From: Companilactobacillus furfuricola
GTDB lineage: Bacteria > Bacillota > Bacilli > Lactobacillales > Lactobacillaceae
DNA length: 43,824 nt
Assembly (NCBI RefSeq): GCF_003946325.1
Contig: NZ_RHNT01000017.1
Coordinates: 1-43,824 of the forward strand
Direction: 5' to 3'
The notes under the pieces were generated by a model that was not told the origin of the DNA, did not search any database, and saw nothing but the letters and a program-made list of their open reading frames with translations. The translations under genes were made by a program, and so were the position numbers. The number at the start of each line of letters is the position of its first letter. Positions within the stretch are counted from its first letter, which is position 1. This document shows, one piece after another, positions 6,802 to 15,095 of the stretch.

Positions 6802-8046
6802 TTATTCCTCTTCTAGTTGTTGATCTTGTTCGATTGCTTGCCGATCGTAAATTTTAAAGAATGGATAGTAAATCACCCATGAAATTGTAAATAATAATAG
6901 TACAAACACAACTCCCATAATGGATTTAGTTACAACCCACCCCATAATCGGACTCGGAGTATACCAGAGCTGGAAAGGTGCCTGCGGGATCGGCACAAGA
7001 TTTGTTTTCATAGTTACCCAGAGCAATATTGGCGCAACTAATGTATTGATCCACATGGGGATCATTAATATCGGATTAAATGCCACCGGTGCTCCAAAAA
7101 CTAACGGTTCATTGATATTAAAAATTGAAGGGATCAGTGAAGCTTTACCGATCACACGCAATCTTTCTGATTTAGCCAAAAATGCCATCATGATACAAAG
7201 TGACAATGTAACTCCCCCACCACCGATCAGAGTCAGAGCAACGGCTTCGACTGTAAAAACATTACTTGCTTGATGACCAGCAGAAACAGCCGCCTGATTT
7301 TGAGCAATAGCCGGCAATTCGATGGCATACATAATCGGCGTTAACACCCAAGTGGAAATTCCGAATGAGTATAAGAAACCAAATGACAAGAAGGTTAATA
7401 TCAACAACCCCCAAAAACTTTGTCCCAGTGCTGTCAAAGGACTGAAGAATTGATTGATCACATTAGCTAGATCGATTTTCAATTGAAAGGTGAATAGCCA
7501 GCCAACTAACAGGATGGCAATAATTGGAAAAATAGTATTAAACCAAACAGCCACAAAATCTGGCATTGTTGAATCTTCCTTAACTAACTTGAATTTACAA
7601 AAAAGATTCATCGCCATTCCTACAAAAATACCGGAAACAAGTGCTGCAATCATCCCCGCAGTTCCTAAAGAATTCAGATCAAAAGTAATCGTTCCCGCTT
7701 TCGAATTGATCTTTGGAAAAACGAGCATCAAGAAAAATGCGATCCCAGCCAAGCCAGCTTGAGTAGAAACTGCTTGATGCTTTTTGTGCTTCATAACTGC
7801 TTCAGGAATCAAATACGATAAGAATAGTGAAAATAGTCCCAGTGAGAAAGTATTCAATAACGAAAAATCTGGAAAAGTTGGGACATATTCTTTGATCAGT
7901 CCCAAAACTGTTGCAAAAGAACCTATCAAGATTAACGGCATACCCGCTAAAATAGCTTGTTGGATCGAATCGACCCATGGGTTCTTAGCAATTTTATTAA
8001 CTCGAGGTGCAAAGCTTTCAGTCATCCAATTCATAAATGAGTTCAA
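6802..8046 (-). CDS. PTS lactose/cellobiose-family EIIC permease
   Basis: A 414-residue integral membrane protein of the EIIC cellobiose (CelB-like) family, with about ten membrane helices. It forms the sugar channel that works with the EIIA and EIIB proteins encoded just upstream. Family signs are the N-terminal NPWVDSIQQAILAGMPLILI segment and the FNINEPLVFGAPVAFNP loop (around residue 310), which holds the conserved substrate-binding Glu. The start is TTG at 8046, seven bases after GGGGAG; the first ATG (8034) is too far from that site. One base separates it from the EIIA stop, so translation is coupled. The sugar is probably a beta-glucoside or beta-disaccharide, judged from the GH1 partner. 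Confidence 0.9.
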   Translation of the reverse strand: MNSFMNWMTESFAPRVNKIAKNPWVDSIQQAILAGMPLILIGSFATVLGLIKEYVPTFPDFSLLNTFSLGLFSLFLSYLIPEAVMKHKKHQAVSTQAGLAGIAFFLMLVFPKINSKAGTITFDLNSLGTAGMIAALVSGIFVGMAMNLFCKFKLVKEDSTMPDFVAVWFNTIFPIIAILLVGWLFTFQLKIDLANVINQFFSPLTALGQSFWGLLILTFLSFGFLYSFGISTWVLTPIMYAIELPAIAQNQAAVSAGHQASNVFTVEAVALTLIGGGGVTLSLCIMMAFLAKSERLRVIGKASLIPSIFNINEPLVFGAPVAFNPILMIPMWINTLVAPILLWVTMKTNLVPIPQAPFQLWYTPSPIMGWVVTKSIMGVVFVLLLFTISWVIYYPFFKIYDRQAIEQDQQLEEE

Positions 8047-8047
8047 T

Positions 8048-8377
8048 CTAGTTCTCCCCTAATCTTCTATAAAGTTTGATCATCTCTTTAACTAAGTTTT
8101 GTTCAGTCTTAACTGACATCAAAGTATCCTGAGCATGGCTAAATAATGTTGAATATGGGATATCGATCCCTTCAGCTTCCAATTGCAAAGTATGCGTTTG
8201 TGCTTTATGTGAAAGCACTAATTCAGCATTTGCCTGCTCCATACATGCGTCAGCTTTATCAAATTCATTCTCGGATGCCAAATCGACAGCCTTGAATATT
8301 CTTTCACGAGCATTTCCCGCATGTAATATTACTTGCATGGAAACACTGGCTAAATCATCCCTATTAAAATCTGACAT
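8048..8377 (-). CDS. PTS lactose/cellobiose-family EIIA
   Basis: A 109-residue helical phosphocarrier that accepts phosphate from HPr and passes it to EIIB. The family motif is SHAQDTLM, in which His81 corresponds to the phosphorylated histidine and Asp84 to the metal-binding Asp of the trimer. Most relatives read HAQDHLM, so the second His is Thr here. The upstream helix has SHKAQT (55-60). It starts one base past the EIIB stop codon. Confidence 0.9.
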   Translation of the reverse strand: MSDFNRDDLASVSMQVILHAGNARERIFKAVDLASENEFDKADACMEQANAELVLSHKAQTHTLQLEAEGIDIPYSTLFSHAQDTLMSVKTEQNLVKEMIKLYRRLGEN

Positions 8378-8378
8378 A

Positions 8379-8690
8379 TTACTTACCTAATTCCTTCTCT
8401 ACGAATGTGACCAAGGCTTTACCATCAAGCATTCCATAAATACGTTGCGGGATGGCATCACAGATGACATTGTTTTTTTCTGCGATTTCTTGAATATCAG
8501 CAAGCATATACTTCAAATGTGGTGCCACTAAAAGCACATCGACTTCGGGAAGAAGATCCTCTACTTCTGACTCGCTTTTTGCTGTAAAGTTCAAATCAAT
8601 TCCCAGTTTCTTTGTCGCCTTTCTTGCAGCAGCAGCCATGAAACCTGATGATGCTCCAGCGCCACAAGTTAGTAATACGTTCTTTGTCAT
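8379..8690 (-). CDS. PTS lactose/cellobiose-family EIIB
   Basis: A 103-residue cytosolic phosphocarrier of the cellobiose EIIB type. The phosphocysteine loop is LLTCGAGASSGFMA, with Cys9 as the phosphorylated residue. Phosphate moves from EIIA to this Cys and then to the sugar during uptake through EIIC. It is the first gene of the operon, preceded by a GGAGGTG ribosome site and a promoter at about 8724-8752. No transcriptional regulator gene lies beside the operon, so control probably comes from elsewhere. Confidence 0.9.
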   Translation of the reverse strand: MTKNVLLTCGAGASSGFMAAAARKATKKLGIDLNFTAKSESEVEDLLPEVDVLLVAPHLKYMLADIQEIAEKNNVICDAIPQRIYGMLDGKALVTFVEKELGK

Positions 8691-8723
8691 TTAAAACACC
8701 TCCAAAATAAATAAACTCACCAC

Positions 8724-8769
8724 AATATAATATCAGGGTTTTCTTATGATAACCATAGGTTTTTCTTAT
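8724..8769 (-). promoter_or_regulatory. PTS operon promoter with direct-repeat operator candidate
   Basis: On the minus strand TTATCA (8752-8747), a 17-base spacer and TATATT (8729-8724) fit a promoter. Two direct repeats, GGTTTTCTTAT at 8737-8747 and GGTTTTTCTTAT at 8758-8769 on the plus strand, sit about two helical turns apart across the -35 region. This is where a regulator would bind. I saw no clear catabolite-responsive element. Confidence 0.45.
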
Positions 8770-8782
8770 ACAAAAAATATAC

Positions 8783-8801
8783 ATTTTACGTATAGTAAAA
8801 T
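8783..8801. promoter_or_regulatory. Inverted repeat between the divergent PTS operon and small membrane gene
   Basis: ATTTTAC, spacer GTATA, GTAAAAT: a perfect 7-base inverted repeat upstream of the gene at 8843. Possible operator; not tied to a known regulator. Confidence 0.35.
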
Positions 8802-8842
8802 ATTAACGTCATGTTGCTATTGGGATTTCTGCGGAGAAAGTA

Positions 8843-9082
8843 ATGAAATTCCAACTAAAAGATTTAAAAAGCAAAAAAGCTATCACGATCATTGTTGTCG
8901 TAATAGCTCTAATTGCAAGATTTACCATTTATCATAAGCACGAAGAACAAAACTTTTTGAAAGACTTCAAAGTAACATTTAGTGGCAATACCGAATACGG
9001 TGAAGCTAACGTATCTGATACAGTATGGTTATCGACATATAAGAAGATAGCAAAGAAGGACACAATCGATATAAATATTTAA
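8843..9082 (+). CDS. Short membrane protein, possible 5' remnant of a larger gene
   Basis: A 79-residue protein: basic N-terminus, one membrane helix (about 13-29), then a short outside segment with NFLKDFKVTFSGNTEYGEAN. That segment resembles the start of the extracellular domain in larger zinc-ribbon/TcaA-like lactobacillar membrane proteins, but the frame ends after about 50 more residues. A GGAGAAAG ribosome site precedes the ATG. It is convergent with the TcaA-like gene at 9242-10471. It could be a genuine small protein or the truncated front of a longer one. Confidence 0.5.
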   Translation: MKFQLKDLKSKKAITIIVVVIALIARFTIYHKHEEQNFLKDFKVTFSGNTEYGEANVSDTVWLSTYKKIAKKDTIDINI

Positions 9083-9116
9083 AAAAAGAGCATTTTCCAA
9101 TTGTTGCGCTGGTCTC

Positions 9117-9129
9117 TGTCAAGTTGACA
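9117..9129. repeat. Short perfect inverted repeat
   Basis: TGTCAA-G-TTGACA, in the intergenic stretch between two convergent genes. Function not evident; possibly part of a decayed element. Confidence 0.35.
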
Positions 9130-9159
9130 TTTGAAATAATATAAAATTGAATACTTCTT

Positions 9160-9200
9160 AAATGGCTATACTCCTGTATTCTGCAGGGGTATGGCCATTT
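9160..9200. terminator. Long hairpin between convergent genes, probable bidirectional terminator
   Basis: AAA plus TGGCTATACTCCTG pairs with CAGGGGTATGGCCA plus TTT over a 7-base loop, with two G-U pairs. It lies between the ends of the 8843 gene and the 9242 gene. The T tract is short (TTTATT). Confidence 0.55.
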
Positions 9201-9241
9201 ATTGTTTCTGATCTATCTATTTCCCTTTTTTATTAATAATT

Positions 9242-10471
9242 CTAATCTTTGATCCAACCCTGGCCATATTTGTCAGAATACAATTCTGAACCATCATAAT
9301 CATAAGTTTCGGTGATCGATCCACCACCATTTTGGTAGTAAGTAATTGAAACTTCATCACCGTTTTGTGTCATTGAATAAGTCCCTGACTTACTACCTAA
9401 TGTGTAGGTTCCGTCTGAATTCAATGTTAAATCAGGACTGCCGTGATAAGTTCCATACATTGAATTTGCTGAAGATCCACTTGGTTTTTTAGCCGGAATC
9501 GCGTTTGCGTGGTTACTTGAATCATCAACGTTTGCATTTGATACAAAACTAGATGCATGTGAGAGATAGTCAGAAGTCGGCTCATCGTCATGTGATTTTT
9601 CCTTGACCAATAATTGTGTCGTATCGTCTTTTTTTATTGGAGTGATGTTTACTTGCTCCGACTTAGAATTATCTGAACCTTTGACTTTCAAATCGTAGAC
9701 CCCAGGGGTCAAGTCTGCTATCCGGTATTCACCTGAGGCTTTTGTAGCAGCAATGCTTTTCCCATTAATGAAAAAAGCTGGGTTTTCGATATTTGTATTG
9801 ATGAATAATATTTTAGGCGTAACTTTCACCTTATATTTATCAAATAATCCAAAATACTTCCCTGCCGTGGTAACAGTGAAAACATCTTTGGTACTGTTAT
9901 CAGTGATCTCTTTTTCGATATTCTTTGTAGCGTCTGGACTAGCCAAATAGAGACGTTTCAAAGCATCGATTTGTTTAGCAGACAAAGGTTTACCATCCGA
10001 ATCAACTAGTGCTGACTTCATTTTTGAGGTCGTTCCACTTGTTACTTCATCCCGCAAGGCCGACACTTGACTGGCTTTACTATAATGTTTCGAACCGGCA
10101 TAGTAACCTCCAACTATGATCAAAACTAAAAGTAATCCGGCTATTATTGGTGCTCGCTTGCTTTTACGTTTTGGATAAGTTTGTTCAGCAGGGATTGTCG
10201 GCTGTTCAATGCCTGATTTTCCAGAATCATTCATTGATGCATCGGCTTGAATCCCCGACGTCTGAGATTCTTTACTCATGTTAAAATTTATCGGCTCACT
10301 GGCATTACCTTGTGATTCATTTGTGTGGATATCTTCTGACAACGCACCGTTTTCAACAGCTTTTTCTTGTTCTGCCAAAAACTTTTTAACATTGAATCCA
10401 CATTCTCCACAAAAAGCTTCACCTTCTGCGATTTTATTTCCACAATTTGGGCAAAAAATTGTCGATTCCAT
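9242..10471 (-). CDS. TcaA-like zinc-ribbon membrane protein
   Basis: A 409-residue protein. It has an N-terminal zinc ribbon with four Cys (CPNCGNKIAEGEAFCGECG, residues 7-25), an acidic linker, and one membrane helix (about 110-128). An extracellular region follows with TcaA-like folds (about 135-285, including ITPKI and the NGK/PGVYDLKVKG segment), then a Ser/Asn linker and a C-terminal beta domain (about 340-409) rich in Gly, Tyr and Thr. TcaA-type proteins sense or affect wall and teichoic-acid stress in staphylococci. It starts after AGGGGGATG, nine bases past the SGNH stop, as the third gene of a tight operon (12124 to 9242). The family is inferred from domain order; the ligand is unknown. 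Confidence 0.75.
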   Translation of the reverse strand: MESTIFCPNCGNKIAEGEAFCGECGFNVKKFLAEQEKAVENGALSEDIHTNESQGNASEPINFNMSKESQTSGIQADASMNDSGKSGIEQPTIPAEQTYPKRKSKRAPIIAGLLLVLIIVGGYYAGSKHYSKASQVSALRDEVTSGTTSKMKSALVDSDGKPLSAKQIDALKRLYLASPDATKNIEKEITDNSTKDVFTVTTAGKYFGLFDKYKVKVTPKILFINTNIENPAFFINGKSIAATKASGEYRIADLTPGVYDLKVKGSDNSKSEQVNITPIKKDDTTQLLVKEKSHDDEPTSDYLSHASSFVSNANVDDSSNHANAIPAKKPSGSSANSMYGTYHGSPDLTLNSDGTYTLGSKSGTYSMTQNGDEVSITYYQNGGGSITETYDYDGSELYSDKYGQGWIKD

Positions 10472-10480
10472 AACATCCCC

Positions 10481-11260
10481 CTAATTAGCTTTAGTTTCTT
10501 CCACAGTTTTTATCAACAAGTCAGCAATTGCTTGATGACCTGATTGATTCGGATGGAATTCATCTTTTTGAATATTGTATACACTACTAATGCCGAGATC
10601 GTTCTTAGTGACATTAGGATTATTCTTCCAAATAGTTGATAGATCCACTACTGGCACTTGATATTTCTGACCTATTTCTTTGATCTTTTGGTCATAGACT
10701 TGGTCATTAGTGATGTATTTGCCATTACTTGGCGACCAGCATGTCATCAATATTATCTCTGCCTTAGTTTGGTGCTTTAACTCTGAAATCACGGAATTTA
10801 AATTAGTCACAAAGTTATTCACATTCACGGGATCGACACCATAAGCTGCATCGTTGGTCCCAAATTCAACGGTCACGATATCCGGATGTTTGGCAATGAC
10901 TTCTTGAACATGGTCAATTCCAAAATTAGTCACCGTTTTTCCCACAGAACTCGTATTAGATTCCACTACTTGTTTGTCTGTTTTATCCTCTAACGATTTG
11001 GTAAACAATGTGGAAAATCTGGTATTCTGATTATCCGAAAATAACCCTACTGATAGCGAATCACCAAGTGCGTAATACTGAAGTTGCTTCTTAGAAGATT
11101 TTTTAAAGGTCTCTAAGATTGTCTTTGGCTTCGATTTCGGTTGGCTAGCTTTGATCTTTGTGGCCGCTGCAGGCTTATTCGACTTTTCAGTCGTTGCTGG
11201 TTTATTACTGCACCCCACTGCAAATAGTAATAATAGGCAAACTATCCATTTTGACCTCAT
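10481..11260 (-). CDS. SGNH/GDSL hydrolase lipoprotein
   Basis: A 259-residue SGNH-family esterase. The N-terminus is a lipoprotein signal ending AVGC, with Cys17 the lipidated residue; a Lys/Ala/Thr linker follows. Catalytic blocks: YALGDSLS (nucleophile Ser68), the FGTND block (Asn of the oxyanion hole), and DEFHPNQSGH (Asp and His of the triad). Such extracytoplasmic enzymes remove or transfer acyl groups on lipids, glycans or wall polymers; the substrate here is unknown. It sits between two zinc-ribbon membrane proteins, three bases from the gene before and nine from the gene after, so all three are probably made together and work on the envelope. Confidence 0.88.
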   Translation of the reverse strand: MRSKWIVCLLLLFAVGCSNKPATTEKSNKPAAATKIKASQPKSKPKTILETFKKSSKKQLQYYALGDSLSVGLFSDNQNTRFSTLFTKSLEDKTDKQVVESNTSSVGKTVTNFGIDHVQEVIAKHPDIVTVEFGTNDAAYGVDPVNVNNFVTNLNSVISELKHQTKAEIILMTCWSPSNGKYITNDQVYDQKIKEIGQKYQVPVVDLSTIWKNNPNVTKNDLGISSVYNIQKDEFHPNQSGHQAIADLLIKTVEETKAN

Positions 11261-11263
11261 CGA

Positions 11264-12124
11264 TTAAAACCAAGCATCTGAAAAACGACTAATGGCACTC
11301 TTGATCATCTCGCCATATTTATTGGCAAACTCATTCAACATGAAATTAACAACGAACCAGAGAACCAAATGACTACCAATCAAAGCAATCATAGCAACGT
11401 AAATTCGGTTGAGTCTCATTTTGGCTTGATCGATGATAATCGATGCAATGAACGCCACTGACCAAGCTGCCCCACCGATTACCACGGTAAAAAATAGAAC
11501 TTTTATAATATTTTCAAAATTTTCCGTCGTAAAATTGGCTGGTAATAATACAACCATTAATAATGCAAAAATTGCCTCGACGAATAACAAAACATTGCTA
11601 TATCTAGCTAAGGTATTAGTGTAATTAAAGAAATTAACTTTTGGATCAGCGAAAAACTTTTTGGTGAAGAAACCTACCGCTAAATATACGACATAGAAAA
11701 AAGCCACAGTAGCAAATAATTTCATGAACAATGGGAATCCCGTTGTAATATTTAACCCGAATCCTTTCGTAATTGAATCAGTAAACTCATTACCTTGAAG
11801 TGCTTGCTGTATCTTTGATAAAACGCCATTTTCAATATGGAATACTCCAAAAGAGATCAGTAAAATATGGATCAAAAATGAAATTAGTCCGAAATATTGA
11901 GTATCATCTTTATCGATAGTTGGATCAAAAACACTTTGCTTGAGCCAAGCAAAGTAATTGGCTGAATGTTGCTTAAAGGCAGTGACAGTTGGATTGTTGT
12001 TAATCATCGTAGCCGTTGCCGTAGTTGTATTCATGGATGCAGCAGTATTGACCGCTTGTCCACATTTAGTACAAAATTTTGTCCCTGTAGCCAATGGCGC
12101 ACCACAATTCGTGCAAGTATTCAT
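11264..12124 (-). CDS. Zinc-ribbon polytopic membrane protein
   Basis: A 286-residue protein. The N-terminal zinc ribbon is CTNCGAPLATGTKFCTKCG (residues about 4-22), followed by a Thr/Asn linker and five predicted membrane helices filling the C-terminal two thirds. The start is set at 12124, seven bases after TAGGGGA; the longer frame from 12151 would put that ribosome site inside the gene. It is the first gene of the envelope operon with the SGNH lipoprotein and TcaA-like protein. Similar zinc-ribbon membrane proteins of unknown function are common in lactobacilli. A role as membrane partner of the lipoprotein is inference from the operon only. Confidence 0.75.
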   Translation of the reverse strand: MNTCTNCGAPLATGTKFCTKCGQAVNTAASMNTTTATATMINNNPTVTAFKQHSANYFAWLKQSVFDPTIDKDDTQYFGLISFLIHILLISFGVFHIENGVLSKIQQALQGNEFTDSITKGFGLNITTGFPLFMKLFATVAFFYVVYLAVGFFTKKFFADPKVNFFNYTNTLARYSNVLLFVEAIFALLMVVLLPANFTTENFENIIKVLFFTVVIGGAAWSVAFIASIIIDQAKMRLNRIYVAMIALIGSHLVLWFVVNFMLNEFANKYGEMIKSAISRFSDAWF

Positions 12125-12250
12125 GAAAGGTTCCCCTACAAAAATATTCATTAATTAATAGCTTTATAAGGGTATGGTATCAGTAAAATCTAATTAATAA
12201 CATTAGTGACACATTTTTATTATGAGAAATAATATTTTACACAAATAAAA

Positions 12251-12278
12251 AAATGCCAGACAGAATCGTCTGACATTT
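12251..12278 (-). terminator. Terminator of pepN
   Basis: AAATG-C-CAGAC, loop AGAATC, GTCTG-A-CATTT; on the minus strand it runs into TTTTTTTATTT. It follows the pepN stop at 12328 by about 50 bases. Confidence 0.8.
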
Positions 12279-12327
12279 CTCATTATATTTATTGAAAACG
12301 AGTTCCTAGTGAAAGCTCCTTACTCAA

Positions 12328-14859
12328 TTATAGAGCAGCTTTAATTGCCTCATTAACATCTTTCTTTTCATCCTCGATCAAGTTTACACGAGTTTCGATA
12401 ATGCTGATATCCATCGTGATCTCACGTGTTAATCCTGGTGTATTGATCTTAGGCTCAAAGAATTCTTTGAATTCCTTGAGTCTTTCAGGAGTTCTGAAGA
12501 CACTAGCGGTTACAGTTATGAATGTAGCAAATTCCATATCTCCACCAACGGTTGCTTCAAGCCAGTCCCAATCATTTCTGATCCAATCCCAAGCTGCTTG
12601 TTCACCAACAGGATTGTCGAGTACGCCACGGAACCAAGCACGTAAGTCTTGAGGCTTGATGGTTTGAGCATTTTCAAATTCACCGATCAACTTCTTGATC
12701 ATTTCAGAATCTTTAGTACTTGTAATAGCCACGTTCAAGTCTGATTTGTAACTTGGATCAGTCGTTGTCTTGTATTCGTTCAACAAGCTGTCGACTAATT
12801 CTTGGCTACCGTAATTCTTGACTTCATTTCTGATAACGAAGATCCGGACATCGGCTGGCAAGGCATCGAGGTTATTTTTATTTTCGTCAAAAAGCTTGTG
12901 TGCCTTAGCCATTGCACTGTCGTTTTCAGCATATAAAGCAGCATTCAAGATAGTTGGACGAGTAAGTTGATCATCGATGGATTCACCATCTTTTGGCGTC
13001 CAATCTAAGCGAGCATATTGCTTTTCACTCAATTGACCATACAACTTCTTCAAAGCTTTTTCTTCATCGGTATTAGGCGTGATGAATTTGCGCAAGTTGT
13101 AAGCTATACGATAAATGGCAGAATTTACTACGGTTGAGCGATGGTCGCTGAAGTGTTTCAAATATGGAACAACGTCCGCATAAGAAATTTGACGTGCCTC
13201 AGCTAATAGACGTAAGTCTTGCAAAATAGCCATTTGTGAGATGGCATCGACGTCGTCTAAATTGTCTAGAATGTCTTTCATCAAAGTGTCGTCATATTTA
13301 ACGATAAAGTGCGAGTTGTTGCCGACATTAAGACGGAATGGTTTGCCATTTTCTTTGCGCAATGTTTGATAATCGCCTAAAGTAATTTCTTTGTCGCCAA
13401 AAATCGTAGGGGCCACATCGTAATTGCTATTTAATGGGATCTTCCATTGACGTCCCTCATCTTTGCCGGCACCAATGAAGAATTGTTGTTGTGACAAGGT
13501 CAACTTGCCGTCAACGATTTTGGCATTGACGATGGGATATCCTGGTTGTTCCAACCAAGTATTCATGATTGAAGCAACGTCCATACCAGCAGCGTCACCA
13601 ACAGCATTCCACAAATCTGCACCTTTGGCATTATTGTACTTGTGAGCAGCAAAGTAGTTCTTCAAACCTGCACGTAATGCTTTGTCGCCAACGAGTGCTC
13701 TCATCATAACGAGCATTCTAGCACCTTTGGCATAAACGATAGCTGAATCGAAGATCGAATCGATCTCAGCTGGATTTTCAACATTAACGTGAACTGATTG
13801 AACACCGTCTGTAGCATCACGTTGCAAAGCTGCAGGAACATCAGAAGTTTGGAACAATTCCCAAACGTTCCAGTCTGGTTCGATAGCATCGATAGCCACG
13901 TATTCCATCATGTTGGCAAAACTTTCGTTCAACCAGAGATCATCCCACCAATTCATAGTAACGAGATCACCGAACCATTGGTGAGCTAACTCATGAGAAA
14001 TAACAGTCGCAACTAATTGCTTAGTATCAAGAGCTGTATTGTCAGGATCGATCAATAAGTATGCTTCACGATAAGTCACCAGACCCCAGTTCTCCATTGC
14101 ACCAGCTGAAAAATCAGGTAAAGCCAATTGCCATGAATGTGGTAGTGGATAAGGCGTTTGATAAAAGTCTTCATAAAATTCGATCGAACGCTTAGCAATA
14201 TCTAAAGCAAAATCGAGTTCTTTAGGTTGATTAGCTTTAGTTGAGAAGACACCAACTTTAACACCACTTTTAGTAGTTGTCTCTTTACCTTGCAAGTCAC
14301 CAAAGGCAAAGGCGATCAAATAAGTCGACATTCTAACCGTCGTGTCAAAATAGTGAACGCCGTTTTCTTCGCGGACCTCAGGCATATTAGCTAAAATAGT
14401 CTCGCCTGGTTTTTCATCGAATTTGATAGCCAAGTCAAATTTTGCCTTAGCAGCAGGTTCATCAACACATGGAAAAGCTTGACGAGCAAAAGTAGTTTCA
14501 AATTGCGTACCAACTAATTCCTTCTTTTCGCCATTAACCTCATAATATGAAGGATAAATTCCCATCATAGAATCAGTCAAAGGTGCCTTATAGGTAATAG
14601 CCAAAGTCATCTCGCCCATCTCAGGCACATCGATCTTGATCGATTCAGTCTTATTATCAACTGTAAAGGCAACATCAGAATCGTTAACCTTAACAGCTTC
14701 AATATCCATATTCTTCTGATGGATATAAACCGGTTTCGTATGTGCCACACCAGTAATAGTAGATTTACCACTGATCTCCTTCGTACCACGGTTTACATCG
14801 ATGTAAACATCGTAATGTGAAGGTTCAAAAGTTTCCAAAAAACGTGTAATTTGTGCCAT
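12328..14859 (-). CDS. pepN: Aminopeptidase N (M1 family)
   Basis: An 843-residue cytosolic zinc metallopeptidase that removes N-terminal residues from peptides; in lactic bacteria it is a main general aminopeptidase of casein-peptide use. Seen: the exopeptidase motif GAMENWG (residues 253-259) and the zinc site HELAHQW with NE further on (ligands His289, His293 and Glu312; catalytic Glu290). The C-terminal helical ERAP1-like domain is complete. The length is typical of lactobacillar PepN (about 844). There is no signal peptide. It is a single-gene unit with its own terminator. Confidence 0.96.
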   Translation of the reverse strand: MAQITRFLETFEPSHYDVYIDVNRGTKEISGKSTITGVAHTKPVYIHQKNMDIEAVKVNDSDVAFTVDNKTESIKIDVPEMGEMTLAITYKAPLTDSMMGIYPSYYEVNGEKKELVGTQFETTFARQAFPCVDEPAAKAKFDLAIKFDEKPGETILANMPEVREENGVHYFDTTVRMSTYLIAFAFGDLQGKETTTKSGVKVGVFSTKANQPKELDFALDIAKRSIEFYEDFYQTPYPLPHSWQLALPDFSAGAMENWGLVTYREAYLLIDPDNTALDTKQLVATVISHELAHQWFGDLVTMNWWDDLWLNESFANMMEYVAIDAIEPDWNVWELFQTSDVPAALQRDATDGVQSVHVNVENPAEIDSIFDSAIVYAKGARMLVMMRALVGDKALRAGLKNYFAAHKYNNAKGADLWNAVGDAAGMDVASIMNTWLEQPGYPIVNAKIVDGKLTLSQQQFFIGAGKDEGRQWKIPLNSNYDVAPTIFGDKEITLGDYQTLRKENGKPFRLNVGNNSHFIVKYDDTLMKDILDNLDDVDAISQMAILQDLRLLAEARQISYADVVPYLKHFSDHRSTVVNSAIYRIAYNLRKFITPNTDEEKALKKLYGQLSEKQYARLDWTPKDGESIDDQLTRPTILNAALYAENDSAMAKAHKLFDENKNNLDALPADVRIFVIRNEVKNYGSQELVDSLLNEYKTTTDPSYKSDLNVAITSTKDSEMIKKLIGEFENAQTIKPQDLRAWFRGVLDNPVGEQAAWDWIRNDWDWLEATVGGDMEFATFITVTASVFRTPERLKEFKEFFEPKINTPGLTREITMDISIIETRVNLIEDEKKDVNEAIKAAL

Positions 14860-14989
14860 AAACGCCTCCGTATTTATTGATAAGTATATTCATTAAACAT
14901 TATACGACAATCAGAAAAAAATTAATGTATTGGCAAACTATAGAAAATCGCATTCAAAATCAGTAATCAAAATAAAAGAACCAAATTTC

Positions 14990-15080
14990 AGTTAAAACAT
15001 TAAGTTATAGAACCTTAAATCCTAAAGTCATAAATTGTAATAGTTTTAAGGTCTTAAGGTTTTAAGGTTTCAAGATTTAA
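14990..15080. repeat. Degenerate AAGGT/TTAAGGTTT short repeats
   Basis: Between pepN and the structured repeat, short near-tandem units recur: GAACCTTAAATCC, then TTTTAAGGTCTTAAGGTTTT and AAGGTTTCAAG. The early CCTTAAA block is complementary to the later TTTAAGG blocks, so this stretch can fold back. No coding potential seen in 14860-15095. Confidence 0.4.
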
Positions 15081-15095
15081 TTTCAGAAGAAATGC

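Noticed and set aside
8724-8769. Catabolite-responsive (cre) site before the PTS operon
   Set aside because: No stretch fits the TGWAANCGNTNWCA consensus well in this region.
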